Shown here: one piece after another, positions 1 to 11,033 of the stretch
Numbering within the stretch: position 1 is the stretch's first letter
Layout: each line of letters starts with the position of its first letter
Assembly: GCF_900101115.1 (NCBI RefSeq)
Contig: NZ_FNFU01000001.1
Location: forward strand, 124,001-188,000
Length of the DNA stretch: 64,000 bases
DNA from: Cryobacterium psychrotolerans
GTDB taxonomy: Bacteria > Actinomycetota > Actinomycetes > Actinomycetales > Microbacteriaceae
Direction of reading: 5' to 3'
Translations under genes and position numbers: made by a program
The notes under the pieces: generated by a model
The model's input: only the letters and a program-made list of their open reading frames with translations
Databases searched by the model: none
What the model was told of the DNA's origin: nothing

Positions 1-770
1 ATGCGACACTAAGTCTTGGGTTCGCCAGGACAGAGCCGATCGTCGAGTTGGCCATCGAGCGGCTGCGAATGTCGAACGAAGTAGTCCTCGGCCTGGCCGG
101 CGAACTGCTCATGCTCGACGCCCTGTGCCGCCGTGCCAGCGACGACAAGGTGGCGCAGGCCGTCGAGTCATGGGACGGCTGGAGGAAGTCATCGCGTGAT
201 TTCGTGTGGGGGACCACAGGTGTCGAGGTTAAGACCACAACAAGGGGTACCTCGTCCCACCTCGTTCAAGGGGTCCACCAAGTTGAACTCAACGACGGCG
301 AAGACGGCGGGGTGCCCGAGGATCGGCTGTACCTTGTGAGCATCGGCCTGCAGGCTGCTGACCCTGGCGGCAACTCATTCTCGATCCCGCAACTCGTCCA
401 TCGAATCATCGACCGGATGGAGGCAACGGGATGCGGTGGAGATGTCGGCAAGTTTCTCTCTCGCACCTCGGAGTATGGGATCGAATCGGGCGGCGGTTAC
501 GACCACAACACGATGGCCGACGACCCCTTCTATGCGGCGTCCTTCCTGACGACCTTTTTCCGTGCCTACGATATGTCCGACGAGGCGGTTGAAATACTGC
601 GTAGGGACGACATAGCGGCTCGCCATCATGTGGACGTCAGTTCTGTCCGATTCCGCGTAGATCTGCCGGTATCCGCAAGGAACGACAACCCCGTCTCAGG
701 TGCGAACCAGGTGGCGGAGGTTGTCTTCGGCATTGCGCAAAACTGCCCTCCTGAATCGGCGCCCGTATAA
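1..770 (+). CDS. PD-(D/E)XK motif protein (DUF4420-like), 5' end beyond window
   Basis: The reading frame is open to the left edge with no stop, so the TTG at 48 is not necessarily the start and the N-terminus probably lies outside the window. The visible part is about 255 residues. It contains a strand-E-V-K segment (GVEVKTTTRG, about nt 216-246) that fits the catalytic acid and lysine of a PD-(D/E)XK nuclease fold, followed by the H-x-V-x-L pattern seen in the DUF4420 family. DUF4420 proteins are known next to Z1-domain proteins, MutL/Hsp90-like ATPases, C5 methyltransferases and Vsr in restriction-like cassettes; only Vsr and a methyltransferase remnant are visible here. The likely role is the nuclease or accessory subunit of such a cassette whose other genes lie to the left. 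The family name is given from memory of the pattern; the nuclease fold is an inference. Confidence 0.62.
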   Translation, partial: ATLSLGFARTEPIVELAIERLRMSNEVVLGLAGELLMLDALCRRASDDKVAQAVESWDGWRKSSRDFVWGTTGVEVKTTTRGTSSHLVQGVHQVELNDGEDGGVPEDRLYLVSIGLQAADPGGNSFSIPQLVHRIIDRMEATGCGGDVGKFLSRTSEYGIESGGGYDHNTMADDPFYAASFLTTFFRAYDMSDEAVEILRRDDIAARHHVDVSSVRFRVDLPVSARNDNPVSGANQVAEVVFGIAQNCPPESAPV

Positions 771-980
771 CCGACCACTGGGGGATCACAGCCAAGGATC
801 GAGAGCGCAGCGGGTCGAGGTAATTCTTCGCGGTGCTGTCGCACGCCTGACTGGCCAGCCGTTCGTGCCGCTGATCAGCTTGGTGTTCAATCGAATCAGT
901 CAACTCAGAGTAACTAGCGGGGCTTGGGGCGGCCGGGACGAGACCGAGATTCCCAGATGGTTGCGTTCGCCTATTTCCCC

Positions 981-1220
981 CTAGGAGGGAATGCCGAAGG
1001 TCGCGGCAAGGATGCGTTGAAGTTCACCTGCGATTTCGGCATTGATCTGAATCGTCTGGCTTGGCTTGGGATCAGAAACGCGCGAATCAGACCCGAAAGT
1101 TGTAATTTGCAGGTATTTGTCTCCCGTCGGAGACGTCACTACGGTCCATTCCGCGTCCGTGTCGGTCGGATGAATCCGACCGCTACTGATTGAATGTTTC
1201 ATCGAACGAATGCGTGCCAT
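981..1220 (-). CDS. Small conserved hypothetical protein (79 aa)
   Basis: Product unknown. The start is chosen at ATG 1220 because an AGGAG ribosome-binding site sits 7 nt upstream; a longer reading with extra N-terminal residues (to 1271) has no such signal. The protein begins MARIRSMKHSIS and ends in a helix-like segment (INAEIAGELQRIL). A central stretch carries the pattern TFGSDSR followed by PKPSQTIQ, which looks like a compact beta-strand/helix domain rather than random high-G+C translation. It lies antisense to, and between, the DUF4420-like nuclease gene and vsr. Position suggests it belongs to the same restriction-like cassette, perhaps as an accessory or regulatory subunit, but nothing in the sequence proves this. 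Confidence 0.55.
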   Translation of the reverse strand: MARIRSMKHSISSGRIHPTDTDAEWTVVTSPTGDKYLQITTFGSDSRVSDPKPSQTIQINAEIAGELQRILAATFGIPS

Positions 1221-1602
1221 GAGGGTGCTCCTGAGTTCTCTGGGAAAGCGAAAGCACTGATGAAATACCATACCCGGTTCTTGTCCAGCGATGGTCTCTT
1301 GCCCAGGTCAAAGCGGTCCCGAAGTGTAGGCGGCGCCCCTGATTCGACGCAGGCAGGAGAACATTCCACCTGAGTCCAGGCAGAGCCTCCGACACGTCGG
1401 CACAGAGGCTGTTTGCTTTGCTGCGCCCCTCGTTCGGGGAGCTGGATCAGGTTCGCGGCTGAGAAATACTGCGGTCGAACTCGGACTTTGCCGGCCGCGA
1501 TGGACGCCGAAGCTGCACACGTCATTCCTCCGGCTGGTATGGGGGGTCGCGAAATTCTGAAGGTTCCAAGCCCAATCGGAGAAATCCGAGGTGTAGTTAG
1601 TG
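1221..1602. other. 382-bp intergenic stretch, no supported gene
   Basis: Lies between the divergent starts of the 79-aa gene and vsr, so it should carry both promoters. Open frames crossing it have no family signature and no ribosome-binding site. A short hairpin (cccc-tcgttc-gggg near 1426-1439) is the only structure seen. The stretch may also contain decayed coding DNA from the restriction cassette. Confidence 0.4.
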
Positions 1603-2067
1603 ATGGAAATTGATTCTTTAAGGAGACGCGGCTACTTCGGCGCAACCGTGCCGAACGGTTCTTGGGCGTCCTCACCCGCGGTTCGCCGGTCCATGCAGGG
1701 GAACACTTACAGGGACACAAAGCCAGAGTTGGTGGTGCGAAGACTCGTCCACGCTCGCGGGCTTAGATATCGTGTGTGCGCACGACCGCTCCCCAATCTG
1801 AAGCGCACCGCGGACCTGGTCTTCTCGCGAGCGAGAGTGGCCGTATTTTTGGACGGGTGTTTCTGGCACGGATGTTCGCTCCACCACACATCTCCGACCA
1901 CGAATTCCGGGTATTGGGCTGTGAAGATTTTGAAGAACATGATCCGCGATCAAGAAACAAACTGCATCCTGCAGAACGCTGACTGGACAGTCTTGCGCTT
2001 CTGGGAGCATCAGAACGCGCAGGAAGTCGCGGAAGCAATCGAATGGGTTGTCTTGGACCAGGCCTAA
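1603..2067 (+). CDS. vsr: Very short patch repair endonuclease (Vsr)
   Basis: A 154-aa protein that matches the Vsr family in length and motif order. Vsr nicks 5' of the T in T:G mismatches made when 5-methylcytosine deaminates, starting very short patch repair. Visible motifs are RSMQGNTYRDTKPEL near the N-terminus (the usual R-S-x-x-M segment), TADLVF with the presumed metal-binding Asp near residue 71, LDGCFWHGC with the catalytic-site His near 89, and a C-terminal ADWTVLRFWEH. ATG 1603 is preceded directly by an in-frame GTG (1600); either could be used and the ribosome-binding site is weak. The gene converges on, and abuts at 2067/2068, a broken C5 methyltransferase, the normal genetic partner of vsr. 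With that partner broken, the protein may now serve another methylase or be a leftover. Confidence 0.88.
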   Translation: MEIDSLRRRGYFGATVPNGSWASSPAVRRSMQGNTYRDTKPELVVRRLVHARGLRYRVCARPLPNLKRTADLVFSRARVAVFLDGCFWHGCSLHHTSPTTNSGYWAVKILKNMIRDQETNCILQNADWTVLRFWEHQNAQEVAEAIEWVVLDQA

Positions 2068-2478
2068 CTACAAACCGAGCGCAGTCTTCACCGCCTCCGC
2101 TGCAGCCAGGTCAAAACTTGGAGGCGCCGCCTTGCCGATTTGGCAGAACTTCGATGATTGCGGCCCGACCCATTTCATACCCAGAGGGAAGGACTGGATT
2201 GCTGCCGTTTCCTCGAACGTCAGACGGCGGAGGTAGTCAGGAACTTCACTGAGGGCGGATGCGCCGTTCGTCGCCCCACAGCTGGGAGTGGTCTTCACCC
2301 TCAAAGAGCGCTGACACTGTTCGATGATGGGCGTTCTATCTCCGCCCATGGAGGCGGCGACCGTGAAGGATTGAGCGTCTAGATTCAGTGGGCGTCCCGC
2401 TCCATTGATCCCGCGAATGGCGGGGCGAATGGCGAATGGCAGCGTCGAAGTACCTGCCCGCCGAGTTCGGCGCTAACG
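2068..2478 (-). pseudogene. C-terminal remnant of a DNA cytosine-5 methyltransferase
   Basis: The minus-strand frame is open from about 2478 down to the stop at 2068 and reads like the last 130 residues of a C5 methyltransferase. It contains RPAIRGINGAGRP, then SFTVAASMGGDRTPI, then RRLTFEETAAIQSFPLGMKW (motif IX/X region) and QIGKAAPP at the motif X position, where functional enzymes have Q-x-G-N-A/S-V-P-P. Stop codons lie just upstream (near 2479), and no catalytic P-C or SAM-binding F-x-G-x-G motif occurs in the window. The Asn-to-Lys change in motif X together with the missing N-terminal two thirds indicate a dead gene. It lies directly downstream of the druE-like helicase on the same strand and tail-to-tail with vsr. 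Confidence 0.8.
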
Positions 2479-2604
2479 CTACGGAGCCTCGATGTGTAGT
2501 GCCAGACCGAGCGTTGCTCGCGTGGCAAGGCTGAGTTCCCTCGGGGACTGCCTCGGTCTCGCGAGCAGATCGCCACGACGCAGGTCCTTCATCTAGCCCC
2601 ATCG

Positions 2605-5600
2605 TTACTCGTGGAGCAATTCTCTGAACACTCGCATGGGCGTACGATCCAGCACGTAAGTGTCCAGGACGGACACATCGGCGAGTCCCCGACCTCTCAG
2701 TTCCGTGGCAGCACGTCTAATTTGAGGGTTCCAGTTGGGTTCGTCGTGGCGCCAAAGTGGATGACCGATGAGGACGGCTGCTCCGCGTCCGTTCTGAGTG
2801 ACAAGGGCGGGGATGCCATTGACCAGTTCTTCGCTGACATTCAAATGGACGCCATAGCCGTCTTTGAACGTGCGAATCAGTTCGCTAGTTCGGTCATTCC
2901 AGAGCGTCAGGTCCAGTTCTCCTCCAAGCGCGAGTTGGACCACGTCTAGACCAAGCCGCCAATCGAGCGCCCAATGGTGGAATCGGTTCTCGTAATTGCG
3001 AAGGCAGCCTGGGCAAGACGAGGTGCAATCATTTCCGTGTGGCTCGCCTCGCAGGCGCGACCCAGTTCTGTCTCGGATCGACTCGAGCAGGCTCCGCAGA
3101 GTTGAGAGGTTGCCGAGTTCGAGTGCATAGCCGGCACCGTTGTCTAGGGCATCCGCAAGGAACACACGTGACGTCACTGTTCCGCCCAAGAGGGTCGGCT
3201 GCAGTCCGACCTCGAGTTCTGATTGCTCGATGTCCAAGTATGCCTTGGCTTCATTGCGAAGCAACTCAGCGAAAGACAGCAGTGCGCCATATCCGGCGGG
3301 GCACTCCCACCTTCGAGTCGCGACCGTGCCGTCCGGCAGGCTCAGGGCATCGAGTCCCAGAACGAGAACATCCGTCCTTCGAACCTCCCCGATTGCGGCG
3401 GGATCGAGCGCCACCCCGCCCGTGCGCATCCAATCTGGCAACGGCCGCCGGTAAAGGTCGGGATTGGTCGCAATCACGGAACCGTCACTTTGTTTGTTGA
3501 GGTTGAACAGCTTCCGATTGTTGTCGTTGACCGCGACGACCTCAGCTTGTTCCAGCAGCCTGACGGACATCCCGCCGAGACGTGCCTCGGTGCCGAGTTC
3601 GGCGTTAGCGGACAACTCGGAGTATCCCGCGTACATGGGGGTGATGTGCGAGTCGTCGTAATCGGGAGCGCTGTAAATAGTTCGATAGCCCGCTGGCTGG
3701 TACACCGAGAATTTTCGCATCTCTCCGCCACAGACGGAACAGGTCGTGTCCGCATCACTCGGCCGAGTGTCGAGGCTTCCACACCCAACGCAACGGTGTA
3801 CTGGAAGCGGTTCGCCCAGCGGATCACGTGCTGTCGCACGTCCGCCGACCAAATTATAGGCGGCGAAGCCAATCGCGAGATGTTCCGCGCCGTCTTTCAC
3901 GACCACTGCCCCGGGCGCGAAGGAAGTTATGGACATCCCCAGGTCGCGATCCGCGATCTTGTAACTTTTTTCATCAGCCGTACTTCGCACTGTCTTCGAG
4001 TACAGCGAACGAACCCTCGAGGGAAAGCCGAACATTGGCAGCACTCCAGCATTGGCCAGCAGTTCGCTGAGTTCTGGATGGCCAAAGTATGGATTGCCGA
4101 CCGCCTCGTCGACGTCGCTTGTGAGTTGGTGATGTGCCCACAGAGTCAATTCTTCGACGCTGATCTGTGTGAAAACAGCAAACCGGCCACATACTTCTGG
4201 AACATCATCGGCGGCTTCGAGCCAGGCCTTGATCTGCTCTCGTCGCCGTGGCCAGTCGCTGGTCAGTCCGAAAGTGCCATGGATACTGGCCCCGGTTCGG
4301 CGTGGGGAATCATTGAGTGAAAGGAAAGCTCTGCGGAGGAGTTCTGCACCGATTACTCTGCGGACGATTCGAGGTCTTGACAGGTCAATAAATGGAGGCG
4401 GCGGGTCCGCGGCGGTCATCAACTCAGGCGATTGGAAATAGTAGTCGTCGTGTGCTCGATCACGCGAAACAGTGACTGCAAACGAGAACGGCTGACCCGA
4501 GCGGCCCGCCCTGCCCACCCGTTGTTGGTAGTTGAAGCGCTGGGGCGGCATATTGGCCATCGCTACGGCTCGAAGCGATCCAATATCGACCCCGACTTCC
4601 ATCGTGGTCGTCACCGACAGCAAGTCGTAGGGATCCGCCAGTGTGCTCTCCTGCGGCGGCGGCAGTACTACGCCTTTGAAAAGCCGTTGGCGTGCCCTCT
4701 GCTCCGGCAGGCTCGTTTGCCCTGTGAGTTCGGCCACCCGCATTCGGCGCAACGGATGGCTCGCGAGCCATCCGTAGTAGTCGACTTCGAAGGCGTCGGC
4801 CGGCGAAGCCACAAGGGTCCCTGTCAGGCACTCCTCATTGGTGCAGGTCCCTGCCGACGGATGGAGGTGAACCGTCCCGCAGTTGGAGCAAATCCATACC
4901 TGGTCGCCAGGCTGACGCAACTCGAACTTGTCCTGGCCGCTGTGGAGTCTCAGCGTCCACGAGTCGTCCGTCAGCCCATTGGTGCGCATGAACTCGGACA
5001 CGTCCGCAAGCAACGTGCCCGCCGAAATTCCCAGCCGCGAACCCACGTGGTTCAGAAATGCCTGCACAACTTTTGGCGCTGATCGCGAGATAGCAACATA
5101 TCCGCCCTCGAATCGTTTGGCGATCCCGAGCAGTCGAATGACGCTAGACACGATGTCGCCGGCCGTATCGGTTGTAACTCCCCAATCACCAGGTGCGATC
5201 GATCGAGCTCGAACGAATCCAAGCCTGGTGGACTCGAGGTCGCGCGATGCGCGGTCAAAAACCGCTTCCGCAACTGCTCTCGCAGTAATCTGTGACCGCT
5301 CCTGATGAATTGGTCGAGCAATTCCGCCCTCTAGCGGGACCCAGTCGCCACTCCTCGGCGGATCGTAAGCGCGGTACCAGGGCGAACCGCCGATGCTTTG
5401 CGACACAGAGGGGCCCGGTCCCGCTGGATTCACTCCGGCAGTGAGGAGCGCTCGCTCGGCCTCCCGGACAAGGGTTGCCCAGGGCAATGATTCGGACTCG
5501 CGCTCGGCGGACGCAATGGCCTCTCGATCGGCTGTATCCGCAACTCCCGCATGCTCGAGCCGAAGCTTGTCAAAGAGTTCTCGTCGTTCCGCTACGAGGT

Positions 5601-7944
5601 TCTTGAGTTCCGCAGCTTCCTCTCCTTCAAGCTCGCCCCGCACAAGTGCGCGGAGTTGAGGAACTGGTGAGACTCGGTCATGGAGTAGCTGTCGGACGAC
5701 TTGGCGCGCCTGGTCACGGAAGTTGTTGAGCGCGATTCCAGCCGCGATTCGTGCCGCATCATCGCGGCTGTCGGTGAAGACGATCGTGCGGGACTCAGCC
5801 GCCTCAGAACCGAGGCTTCGGAAGAGTTGGGAGACGGCCATTTGGTTGAGTTGCGACCGACCCGACGTATGAGCTCGGATCGGTGATCGCACCGTGCCTG
5901 CGAAATAGACGGACGCGTCGTGGTTATCTTGGCTTCCTCCGCACCGAGGGCACGCCTCGGGCAAGGCGGGCAGCGAGAGGTCATCCTGAGGAGTGGCCGT
6001 ATGGCGCAACACGACTGCGGGTACGCCGTCGCCCGCGGGCATCAGGGCGCCAAGCTTGGCATCCCAGACGGCGCTTGCGAAATTAAAGGAGATCGCCGTT
6101 CGATCCTCGTCCATGTCCGCCGGTAGTTTGTGGGTTACCGACACATCCGGAGCAGGGGAACCCAGCCAGAGCCAGCGGTACTCGTCGTCACCGCGCCGGT
6201 ACACGAAGTCACCGGAGTTGTCCCCCGGCGCAACCGGCGTCGTTGACAGAATCACTGTGCCATCGTCAAATCGATCAACGATGTAACCTCCGAGGCTGGC
6301 GTCTCCGCACTCGAAGCAATACAGCAGTTCGAGAACGCGCCCGCCGCAGGCCGCACACGTGGAACGAGGGGTGTCGTACAACTTGCCAACTCGGCGACCC
6401 GTGCCAGGTCTGCCGCCCGCGCACTCGGGATTTGAGCACGCCCAAAGCCCTCGCATCCCGCGCATCATGATGTGTCCTCGGAACTGGATTGTGGGCTTTT
6501 CGATCTCGGCGAGACCAACAAGCATCACGGCCAGAGCAGCCTCTCCGTCGGCGGATGCGCCGAAAAGACGAGACGCAATATCGGAAAACCGAGTTGCACG
6601 CGGACGGTCGTCAGTCGGCGCGATACATGCACCCGAGATAGCTTCGGCCCACCGACCCGCCCGTGCCGACTCACCTACCGAATCGGTCGCGGAAGCGAGC
6701 ACTTCGGACGGAGATGGCGTTGTCGGAACGATCAACGCCCGAGGCTCACCTGGCTCGATAGCGAACGAGCGTCGATCAACGCCAAAGAAGCGCTCAAGGT
6801 ATTCCAGCCCTGAATCGTCACCTGGGAGAGAAGCGCTAGTTCCAATGATTCGGAACTGATCGGAATTCGCGTCCAGGCCCAGTCGAGCGGCGAGGTTCCG
6901 AACGACCATGCCCACTTCGGCACCTGTGCTACCTCTGTAGAGGTGTAGTTCATCGACCACAAGCGTGAAGACGTGCTCGCGCGACTCTTCCAACCAACGG
7001 CGCGTGGCCGAAAAGATGGGCTCTTCGACATCTCGCATCAGCATGACGTTGAGCATCGAGTAGTTAGTGACGAGTACGTCAGGCGGAGTGGAGATCATGT
7101 CCCAGCGAGTTACGAGTTCTCCCGCGAACGGATCCTGGAATTGACTCATGAGCTCTGGGGTCGCAATTTGCGATATCGACGCGTTCTGGCGAACCAGATC
7201 CCGCATTGCCTTCGCAACTTCCTTCGCCGCCGGGTCCAAGTTGCGCCCGGACGGGATTGCGCCGGAGCCAGGCGTCGCGCCTGTGTAGCGACCGAACCAG
7301 ATATCGATGGGCTGGGCATTTTCACGGAGTCCTCGCACCGCACGCCGAAGTCGCGCCACTTGATCCTCAACAAGTGCATTCGTCGGATAAAGCACCATTG
7401 ACCTCACTGCGGCCGCAGATGTGCCGACGGTTCGGGCTGAGCGCCACGCCGAGCCTTGTCGATTAATGCTCCACCAGTCATGGACCGGCGGCAAAGCCGC
7501 AGAAGATCGCTTCTCAGAAGCGATTCTGGTCAACAACGGGATAAGGAATGACTCCGTCTTTCCGGATCCGGTGCCTGAAGTAACGACTGGATTGTGAGGA
7601 CCTTGGGCGGCGAAATGGATTTGAAGGGCGCTCGCCTGATGCTTTCGCAGTCGCACCGTTGGCAGAACATCCTCCGTGACGCCGAAAACCGATCTGACCA
7701 CATCACGAAGATCCCGCTCCGATATCCCCGCTTGCCGCGCGCTCGCCTCAACCGAGGCGACGCCGTCGTAGGGAGGCACAGGCTCGAGCATTAGGGGGGC
7801 AAAGAGATTTCCTTGCCCGTCGAGCAATAAGCGTCGACGCTCTTCCGCGAGGTGAGGGTCTCTGAGCGCATAGGCGGTGTCGATATATCTCAAGAATGCA
7901 GCGCGGAGATCTTCGGCGATCTGATCCGGCGTTGGAAATGTCAC
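2605..7944 (-). CDS. DruE-like SF2 helicase with DUF1998/MZB C-terminus (Druantia type III-like)
   Basis: A 1779-aa DEAD/DEAH-type helicase. Walker A ([11 protein letters not shown]) is near residues 122-132, a DELH Walker B near 331-334, motif III SAS shortly after, and the second RecA lobe carries [16 protein letters not shown] and [11 protein letters not shown] (motifs V and VI). Several CxxC pairs (CSNPEC, CAACGG, CPRCGG, CSNCG, CTNEEC, CVGCG, CSVCGG) suggest multiple zinc ribbons. The C-terminus [19 protein letters not shown] with LDWRLGLD is the DUF1998/MrfA-type zinc-binding motif. Size and architecture match DruE of the Druantia anti-phage systems, where DruE occurs with DruH alone in type III. 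The start is GTG 7944, overlapping the upstream gene's stop by 4 nt (GTGA), so the two are translationally coupled. An alternative is an uncharacterised MrfA/DISARM-related helicase. The assignment rests on architecture and the partner gene, not on a search. Confidence 0.68.
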   Translation of the reverse strand: MTFPTPDQIAEDLRAAFLRYIDTAYALRDPHLAEERRRLLLDGQGNLFAPLMLEPVPPYDGVASVEASARQAGISERDLRDVVRSVFGVTEDVLPTVRLRKHQASALQIHFAAQGPHNPVVTSGTGSGKTESFLIPLLTRIASEKRSSAALPPVHDWWSINRQGSAWRSARTVGTSAAAVRSMVLYPTNALVEDQVARLRRAVRGLRENAQPIDIWFGRYTGATPGSGAIPSGRNLDPAAKEVAKAMRDLVRQNASISQIATPELMSQFQDPFAGELVTRWDMISTPPDVLVTNYSMLNVMLMRDVEEPIFSATRRWLEESREHVFTLVVDELHLYRGSTGAEVGMVVRNLAARLGLDANSDQFRIIGTSASLPGDDSGLEYLERFFGVDRRSFAIEPGEPRALIVPTTPSPSEVLASATDSVGESARAGRWAEAISGACIAPTDDRPRATRFSDIASRLFGASADGEAALAVMLVGLAEIEKPTIQFRGHIMMRGMRGLWACSNPECAGGRPGTGRRVGKLYDTPRSTCAACGGRVLELLYCFECGDASLGGYIVDRFDDGTVILSTTPVAPGDNSGDFVYRRGDDEYRWLWLGSPAPDVSVTHKLPADMDEDRTAISFNFASAVWDAKLGALMPAGDGVPAVVLRHTATPQDDLSLPALPEACPRCGGSQDNHDASVYFAGTVRSPIRAHTSGRSQLNQMAVSQLFRSLGSEAAESRTIVFTDSRDDAARIAAGIALNNFRDQARQVVRQLLHDRVSPVPQLRALVRGELEGEEAAELKNLVAERRELFDKLRLEHAGVADTADREAIASAERESESLPWATLVREAERALLTAGVNPAGPGPSVSQSIGGSPWYRAYDPPRSGDWVPLEGGIARPIHQERSQITARAVAEAVFDRASRDLESTRLGFVRARSIAPGDWGVTTDTAGDIVSSVIRLLGIAKRFEGGYVAISRSAPKVVQAFLNHVGSRLGISAGTLLADVSEFMRTNGLTDDSWTLRLHSGQDKFELRQPGDQVWICSNCGTVHLHPSAGTCTNEECLTGTLVASPADAFEVDYYGWLASHPLRRMRVAELTGQTSLPEQRARQRLFKGVVLPPPQESTLADPYDLLSVTTTMEVGVDIGSLRAVAMANMPPQRFNYQQRVGRAGRSGQPFSFAVTVSRDRAHDDYYFQSPELMTAADPPPPFIDLSRPRIVRRVIGAELLRRAFLSLNDSPRRTGASIHGTFGLTSDWPRRREQIKAWLEAADDVPEVCGRFAVFTQISVEELTLWAHHQLTSDVDEAVGNPYFGHPELSELLANAGVLPMFGFPSRVRSLYSKTVRSTADEKSYKIADRDLGMSITSFAPGAVVVKDGAEHLAIGFAAYNLVGGRATARDPLGEPLPVHRCVGCGSLDTRPSDADTTCSVCGGEMRKFSVYQPAGYRTIYSAPDYDDSHITPMYAGYSELSANAELGTEARLGGMSVRLLEQAEVVAVNDNNRKLFNLNKQSDGSVIATNPDLYRRPLPDWMRTGGVALDPAAIGEVRRTDVLVLGLDALSLPDGTVATRRWECPAGYGALLSFAELLRNEAKAYLDIEQSELEVGLQPTLLGGTVTSRVFLADALDNGAGYALELGNLSTLRSLLESIRDRTGSRLRGEPHGNDCTSSCPGCLRNYENRFHHWALDWRLGLDVVQLALGGELDLTLWNDRTSELIRTFKDGYGVHLNVSEELVNGIPALVTQNGRGAAVLIGHPLWRHDEPNWNPQIRRAATELRGRGLADVSVLDTYVLDRTPMRVFRELLHE

Positions 7945-10925
7945 GGTACCTCACAGGTCAGTCGGGCAAAAATGGCGTCCGCCACGTGCCGTGGCACTGA
8001 CGGGTACTGGAGCATGCGGTGGTTCACGAGTTCGCGAGGCGCGTGCCCGGAGCAGACTGCCAGCGCGCGCCCATAGAGCCCCGGCAGATCTGCTCCCAGC
8101 GGAACCACTACTGATCCGCTGGCTGAGTGATACCCGGCCAGGGGATCCGCCGCCCACATGTTCGCAACATGCTTAACGAGTTGAGCATTGCCGATCGCGA
8201 CAGTGTCATTTGCGATGTCCTCCGACGATCGAACGACATACGTCGAGCGAAAGTCCTTGAGCCGAAATGCACCGACCGATGCAAGCGAGCTAGCGCTCTC
8301 CCAGGAAGCAGAGCTGGTGTCCCATCGTTCGAGGCTGCGGTAGCGCGGAACCACTATTCGCTTAAGGCCAGCCGCCACGTCTCCCAGTGGCGGGAGGGCG
8401 GCCGCAATCGCAAGCGCGGGTGACGTGTCACTGAGGGCGACATCCATCGCCGCTAGTTCACGCTTCAGCAGGACGACACGAGACCGGTCGCCTTGTACTT
8501 CGATCCTCGCAGTCTCAGCGTCGACGGTCTCGACTAGTCGAATCTCATCTCCGAACAGTGCACGCAAGTCTTGGAGTAACTTGCGAGACCGCGCTCCGAC
8601 GAGTATCCAGCAGCCGGGCGCAGTTGGAATCAACGTGGCGGAATTGACGGCCCACTCCGTGACCTCCAGCCAGCCGTCACGCGCAACATCGATGTGGCCG
8701 ATTACCTCTTGACGGCGGAGAAATGAGTCCGCGAAAAGTCCCGACCCCTCGATTTGGGCAGCAATCCTCTCGAAAACCGCGTAGGAGCCGTGGCCGACAT
8801 GGTTGAGGGCGTCGAAGGCCACTTGAAAGTCAGGTCCCTCCATGTCCGATATCGGAGGGATCTCAACGCTGGAGTTCGGGCGGGCAGGTTGCTCATCACG
8901 TCGCCGCGCAGCCCACGGAGTCCCGGCGGAGCGCTTGACCAACCCGCAAGTGACACACTCGCCTTCGATCGTCCGTTGTCGCCGTTGGTCGGGCGTGGCT
9001 GGTGGAAACTGAAAACGGTGCATTCCCGTTGTCATGCAGGAATCGGCGGCCGACGCGACGCCAACGCTGATTCGTGTGGGCGGCTCGGTCGGCCGCGCTC
9101 TCACTCGAGGTGCGTACTCGGACATAGCCGCGGTCATTGAGTCAACTGCGCCACCTACGACCCGCGCGCCATTTACGTATACAGGCCAATCTGCCGGGCC
9201 GGCAGACAGCGGCCACGTCAAGGAGGAGCCCGACGAGTACACCAGGCGAATATCCATGTCATCCACGCTGAACTGTGGGGTATCGGCGGAGCGAAGCCGG
9301 AGTAGAGCTGTTGACGCAGGTCGGCGGGCCCCGTCGACGAACATCGCAACTACGAACTCGCCATCCGCGAGATCTTGTCCGGCTAGGGGAAGTACTGCAA
9401 GCTCGCCCTCGGCGTCGACTTGGATCAGAAGATGATCGGATTCGACACGGGTTCCGTCGTAGACCTTCAGAGATATGGACGACGCACCCGCGGCGAGACC
9501 GATCGCTTCGGGAGGTTCGACGGAGGACCATTTGCGAAGTAATCCGGGTAAGACGAAACCGCCCCGGAGAGTGAGGCTCGTCCGGGCGCGCGGCACGAGT
9601 GGTACCAGATCGAGGTGTGTCCCGGATGTTGTCGGTCCCGAAACCATTTGCACGTGCTCGTAGATCAGCCAACCGTCGGGCACACCCGAGAGTCCTGAAC
9701 GCTCACCCCAGTTTGGGCGGGCATAGGAATTCAGATGGGCTTCTACGCGCGCCTTGGCACCGGCGCGTGCCAATACGAGCGTGTCCTCGCCCAATGAGAC
9801 TCGTTCAACCTCTACGTATGCTCCCTGCAAGTCATCCCATCTGAGGGGCACCACGCGGCGTGGACGACGCGCGAAAGGGCGGTTGTCGCCTTCGCCAAGT
9901 TTGCCAGCGATAGACTCCTCTGCCAGCGATTCAGAGTTGATCTCCGCTGTGCTCGCCAGCCGGGTCGCGCTACCTGGCGCTGGAATGGTGGGGATCGGTA
10001 TCTCCCGACCCGCTGCCTCAAATCGGGCTACCTCCGGGCCATTTGAGCGGTATGGGAGGAGCAGGTTGAACTCGATCGACCGGCGCGGGAAAGTTCGTAG
10101 AAAGGCGAGTAGGCGCGTCCCTGTCGATGGCCGCAACTCCGCCACGGTCGCTTGCCCGGATCCGTCCCACGCCTCGAGTTCGAGGCACGCCGCTTCCACA
10201 ATGCGATCTCTCGCAGCCGGCATAATCCAAAGGCGGCGAAGATTCGAGCTGAGAGGGCTCGGGGTAGTCGTCGCATACGGATCCATGGCAGGCTCCATGT
10301 CGCTTGGTGCCATGCGCAGGCCCGGACTCATTCCTTCGAGCGCGAAGAACTCGTGCAATCCGATGCGATCGTGCTGGCGGACAACTGCTTGCGACATAGG
10401 GAGTCCGACAAAAGCATGTCCGCCTATTGCGTAGGCGGTCGGAACGCCTCTCTCGCCCTCCCACGCCTCCAGCCACGCGTTGAGTGATCCCCAAATCTGC
10501 TGCGCGTGTCGCCGATAGTCCTCTTCAACGCGAGGCTGTCGCTCAAGCGGCACCCGCAGGATCGAGTGCAGCCGCGCGTAGTAATTGTGGGCGGCGAAAT
10601 CATGGTCGGCCTGCATGCGTTCCGCTGCAAAGGTCAAGATGACGAGAAGCGGTAGGCCCGGCGGGGTCTCGAGCGGGTGTGCGCGATGTTGTTCCGCGAG
10701 GTCCGCCTGAAGTCGAAACGGCGCAACTCTCGGGTCATCCAAAGAGAGTGTGGTTCGGACAACCTCTGCCAGAGCCTCAAACGCATCTCCGGAGAGATCT
10801 GCGATCGCCCGTATTCTGTCTAGTTGTTCAGCGTCTCCGAGCGTGTAGACGGGTCGACCAGCGTTTGAGGAATCGAAAAGCACATCGGCTATCGCTTCGC
10901 TTGCCCGCTCGTTGGCTGACGGCAT
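7941..10925 (-). CDS. DruH-like large protein of unknown fold (Druantia type III-like)
   Basis: A 994-aa protein with no motif I recognise: no Walker A, no obvious nuclease motif, and a single CxxC (GECVTCG near residue 657). It is rich in predicted beta-strand segments in the middle and mixed alpha/beta at the C-terminus. The start ATG 10925 has a strong AGGGGG site 6 nt upstream. It is the first gene of a two-gene operon and overlaps the helicase start by 4 nt. A large uncharacterised protein directly upstream of, and coupled to, a DruE-like helicase is the layout of Druantia type III, where it is named DruH; it is about the size expected. In Doron et al.'s screen these pairs gave phage protection, but the molecular role of DruH is not known to me. 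The identity is inferred mainly from context. Confidence 0.58.
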   Translation of the reverse strand: MPSANERASEAIADVLFDSSNAGRPVYTLGDAEQLDRIRAIADLSGDAFEALAEVVRTTLSLDDPRVAPFRLQADLAEQHRAHPLETPPGLPLLVILTFAAERMQADHDFAAHNYYARLHSILRVPLERQPRVEEDYRRHAQQIWGSLNAWLEAWEGERGVPTAYAIGGHAFVGLPMSQAVVRQHDRIGLHEFFALEGMSPGLRMAPSDMEPAMDPYATTTPSPLSSNLRRLWIMPAARDRIVEAACLELEAWDGSGQATVAELRPSTGTRLLAFLRTFPRRSIEFNLLLPYRSNGPEVARFEAAGREIPIPTIPAPGSATRLASTAEINSESLAEESIAGKLGEGDNRPFARRPRRVVPLRWDDLQGAYVEVERVSLGEDTLVLARAGAKARVEAHLNSYARPNWGERSGLSGVPDGWLIYEHVQMVSGPTTSGTHLDLVPLVPRARTSLTLRGGFVLPGLLRKWSSVEPPEAIGLAAGASSISLKVYDGTRVESDHLLIQVDAEGELAVLPLAGQDLADGEFVVAMFVDGARRPASTALLRLRSADTPQFSVDDMDIRLVYSSGSSLTWPLSAGPADWPVYVNGARVVGGAVDSMTAAMSEYAPRVRARPTEPPTRISVGVASAADSCMTTGMHRFQFPPATPDQRRQRTIEGECVTCGLVKRSAGTPWAARRRDEQPARPNSSVEIPPISDMEGPDFQVAFDALNHVGHGSYAVFERIAAQIEGSGLFADSFLRRQEVIGHIDVARDGWLEVTEWAVNSATLIPTAPGCWILVGARSRKLLQDLRALFGDEIRLVETVDAETARIEVQGDRSRVVLLKRELAAMDVALSDTSPALAIAAALPPLGDVAAGLKRIVVPRYRSLERWDTSSASWESASSLASVGAFRLKDFRSTYVVRSSEDIANDTVAIGNAQLVKHVANMWAADPLAGYHSASGSVVVPLGADLPGLYGRALAVCSGHAPRELVNHRMLQYPSVPRHVADAIFARLTCEVP

Positions 10926-11033
10926 TCACATCCCCCTGACTGGTCTTCAAATGATAGTGAGTACCGCCGATTTCCTTGGCACATAGTTGCCGCCCCATGA
11001 CAATAGGTCGAGTCGAGGACCTGATCCAGGACT

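Noticed and set aside
1199..1720. 173-codon minus-strand frame over the vsr upstream region
   Set aside because: No family pattern and no ribosome-binding site; it overlaps the start of vsr and the better supported 79-aa gene.
2605..10925. DISARM system (DrmA/DrmB plus methylase)
   Set aside because: Helicase and DUF1998 are in one polypeptide, no phospholipase D-type DrmC is present, and the methylase is only a remnant; the Druantia type III layout fits better.
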